Shown here: positions 62,233 through 64,000 of the stretch, in pieces
How the letters are laid out: each line of letters begins with the position of its first letter
Numbering within the stretch: position 1 is the first letter of the stretch
From: Haladaptatus halobius
GTDB taxonomy: Archaea > Halobacteriota > Halobacteria > Halobacteriales > Haladaptataceae
Assembly: GCF_020618475.1 (NCBI RefSeq)
Contig: NZ_CP085335.1
Location: forward strand, 1,798,001-1,862,000
Reading direction: 5' to 3'
Length of the DNA stretch: 64,000 bases
Notes under the pieces: generated by a model
Told to the model about the DNA's origin: nothing
Databases searched by the model: none
The model's input: only the letters and a program-made list of their open reading frames with translations
Translations under genes and position numbers: made by a program

Positions 62233-63588
62233 ATGGCTCTCCGTCTCCTCCATTACTCGGACATCGAGAACGCCTACGACGAACCCGACCACATCGGTCG
62301 TCTCGCGGGGTGTATCGACAGCCTCCGCGACGACCGGACGCTCGTGGTGGGAACCGGCGACAACACCTCCCCCGGCGTCCTCTCGCTCGTCACCGAAGGC
62401 GCACAGGCGCTCGATTTCTTCGACGCCGTCTCGCCCGACTTCGAGACGTTCGGCAACCACGACTTCGACTACGGCGTGGAGCGCGCCCGCGAGTTCGTCC
62501 GGCGCTCCCCGCAGACGTGGCTCACCGCCAACGTCCGAGAGCACGGCGACCAATTCGCCACAGCCGCCGGAACCGTCCCCCACGCAGTCCGCGAATTCGA
62601 CGGGACGCGAGTCGGGTTCTTCGGCCTGACCGACCCCACGACGCCCGCCCTGAATCCGAACGCGACCGACCTTTGCTTCGCCGACCCGATCCCGGCGGCC
62701 AGGGACGCCGTCTCCCACCTCCGAGACGAGGGCGCGGAGTACGTCGTCGCCCTCTCCCACCTCGGTCGCGGCGACGAGGAACTCGCGGCCACCGTGGACG
62801 TGGACGTGATACTCGGCGGCCACGTTCACTCCGAGCAGATAGAGCGACTGAGCGGAACGCTCCTGACCCGCCCCGGCGTGAACGCCCGCGTCCTCCTCGA
62901 AATCGAGTTCGAGTCCGACCCGACCGTGACCCGGCACCCCGTGGCCGACGCGCCGCGAGACGACGATGTGGCGGCGACGATGCGCGAGCGCATGGCGGCG
63001 GCGGGACTCGACGCGGTCGTCGCCACGGTCGACGACCCCATCGAACGAACCGAAGCGACGACGTTCCGGGGCGAGAGTCGAATCGGCAACTTCGTCGCCG
63101 ACGCCTACCGCTGGGCGACCGACGCGGACGTCGGCCTCCAGAACAGCGGCGGCATCCGCGAAGGAAATTCGCTCGCGGGCGAGGTGACGGTCGCCGACCT
63201 CGTGAGCGTCGTCCCGTTTCAGGAGCACGTCGCCGTCGCGGAACTCTCCGGCGAGGAACTGCTCGACGTGTTTCGACAGGCCCACGGCGCGACCGTCACC
63301 TTCGGCGAACCAGACTGGTGGCACGCCCATCTGAGCGGGGCGAAACTCGTCTGGGATCGGACGGAGGGCGGCCTCAAATCAGCGACCGTCGGCGGCGACC
63401 CGATTCACGAGGACGCGACGTACACCCTCGCCACGACCGAGTACCTCCTCCACACCGACCGGGAGTTTCCCGCGCTCGGCGAAGAGCACCGCGTAGAGGT
63501 CGGCGACGTCCAGTACGAGGTGCTGGCGGACTACGCCCGCGAGTTCGGCGTCGAACCCGAGATCGACGGTCGCATTGCACGTCGATAG
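62233..63588 (+). CDS. 5'-nucleotidase/UDP-sugar hydrolase family metallophosphatase
   Basis: This 451-residue protein has the binuclear metallophosphatase core: LRLLHYSDIENAYD, VVGTGDNTSPG, FGNHDFDYG, ALSHLG and LGGHVHSEQ. A 5'-nucleotidase C-terminal domain follows, with ESRIGNFVADAYRWA, QNSGGIRE, VSVVPFQEHVAVAELSGEELLDVF and YTLATTEYLL. It hydrolyses nucleotide monophosphates or nucleotide sugars. There is no signal peptide, unlike many relatives, so it may act in the cytoplasm. The ATG at 62233 places the first metal motif at residues 5-10. Confidence 0.87.
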   Translation: MALRLLHYSDIENAYDEPDHIGRLAGCIDSLRDDRTLVVGTGDNTSPGVLSLVTEGAQALDFFDAVSPDFETFGNHDFDYGVERAREFVRRSPQTWLTANVREHGDQFATAAGTVPHAVREFDGTRVGFFGLTDPTTPALNPNATDLCFADPIPAARDAVSHLRDEGAEYVVALSHLGRGDEELAATVDVDVILGGHVHSEQIERLSGTLLTRPGVNARVLLEIEFESDPTVTRHPVADAPRDDDVAATMRERMAAAGLDAVVATVDDPIERTEATTFRGESRIGNFVADAYRWATDADVGLQNSGGIREGNSLAGEVTVADLVSVVPFQEHVAVAELSGEELLDVFRQAHGATVTFGEPDWWHAHLSGAKLVWDRTEGGLKSATVGGDPIHEDATYTLATTEYLLHTDREFPALGEEHRVEVGDVQYEVLADYAREFGVEPEIDGRIARR

Positions 63589-63623
63589 TAAGGTTCTCCC
63601 GAGTGGGGTGCGATTCATCTCGT

Positions 63624-64000
63624 ATGACCCGCGTCCTCGTTCCGGTTCGGTATCCGCTATCGAACCACTCCCGTCGGACGCTCTCCGAAGCCATCGACGT
63701 GGCGGAAGCGCGTGGCGCCGATCTCACGGTCTTACACATCAACCTCTACCACCGGGGGAACGACGCAACGCGAACCGAGCTGAAACGCACCGTCGAGTCG
63801 GCGTTCGGTCGGATCACCAACGCCCGCTACGTCGTCCGCGACGGTTTCTTGGTCGAAGAGACGATCCTCGAAGAGATCGCGGCGACGCGCTCCGACGTGG
63901 TCGTCATCGGTCGCAAGCAGATGGGTCGATGGCGGCGCGCGATCCGCCGACTGGTGGACGATCCGGACATCGAGAACTTCCTCAGGGAGAAGGTCGACTG
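63624..64000 (+). CDS. Universal stress protein family protein (cut by window end)
   Basis: The first 125 residues are visible: VLVPVRYPLSNHSRRTLSEAIDVAE, DLTVLHINLY, then SDVVVIGRKQMGRWRRAIRRL and DPDIENFL. This is the alpha/beta USP fold. The usual phosphate-binding Gly-X-Gly loop near the end is replaced by GRKQMGRWRR, so it may not bind ATP. The ATG at 63624 is 35 bases after the nucleotidase stop. The end lies beyond the window. Confidence 0.8.
   Translation, partial: MTRVLVPVRYPLSNHSRRTLSEAIDVAEARGADLTVLHINLYHRGNDATRTELKRTVESAFGRITNARYVVRDGFLVEETILEEIAATRSDVVVIGRKQMGRWRRAIRRLVDDPDIENFLREKVD

Overview
The window is chromosomal DNA of a haloarchaeon (class Halobacteria). The evidence is the high GC content with strongly GC-biased third codon positions, acidic proteomes, Tat signal peptides, leaderless TATA promoters, DUF7344/HalOD1-type regulators, UPF0179, DUF5820 and DUF5816 proteins, a four-subunit sdhCDBA operon and a tRNA-Glu(TTC) of archaeal type. 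The genus cannot be fixed from the sequence alone.

Layout. 1-2.5 kb is a chemotaxis scar: a cheW 5' fragment, an inverted and frameshifted transducer fragment and a truncated small membrane gene next to an ArsR-type regulator, followed by an intact cheW. 3-33.5 kb is a large surface-glycan region. It has glmS, sugar deacetylases, two alkaline-phosphatase-superfamily proteins, a nucleotide-sugar epimerase, a flippase, a large multi-spanning membrane protein, DUF354, GT4 and GT2 glycosyltransferases, and two FemAB-like GNAT proteins. A compact minus-strand operon encodes all five enzyme types needed for a UDP-2,3-diacetamido-2,3-dideoxy-uronic acid. Pseudogenes of an exported protein and a PH-domain membrane protein lie inside the region, as does an odd tRNA-like gene. 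33.9-37.4 kb is succinate dehydrogenase. 37.6-46.7 kb holds a RimK-retropepsin fusion divergent from a desuccinylase, a base-excision glycosylase, an MFS transporter and a beta-oxidation pair. tRNA-Glu at 46.8 kb is followed by a lower-GC island (46.9-49.2 kb) with small regulators and a tandem pair of tiny secreted proteins. 49.9-57.6 kb is a PrkA-PrkA-YeaH-SpoVR operon. 58-64 kb is conserved haloarchaeal housekeeping and hypothetical genes, ending inside a universal stress protein gene.

The strongest unexpected signal is a 9-base motif, ATAACAAAG. It occurs ten times exactly, plus one near-copy, only between 2.7 and 33.5 kb. It always lies on the coding strand of the following transcription unit, and at five of them it sits about 26-34 bases upstream of the start codon or mature RNA end. 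It marks the head of essentially every glycan transcription unit, including the tRNA-like gene. It looks like a dedicated core promoter element or regulon operator for surface-glycan synthesis.

Together the glycan genes would supply hexosamine phosphate (GlmS), build and epimerise nucleotide sugars, assemble a lipid-linked glycan with several glycosyltransferases, flip it, and decorate it by deacetylation and by AP-superfamily and FemAB-type enzymes.
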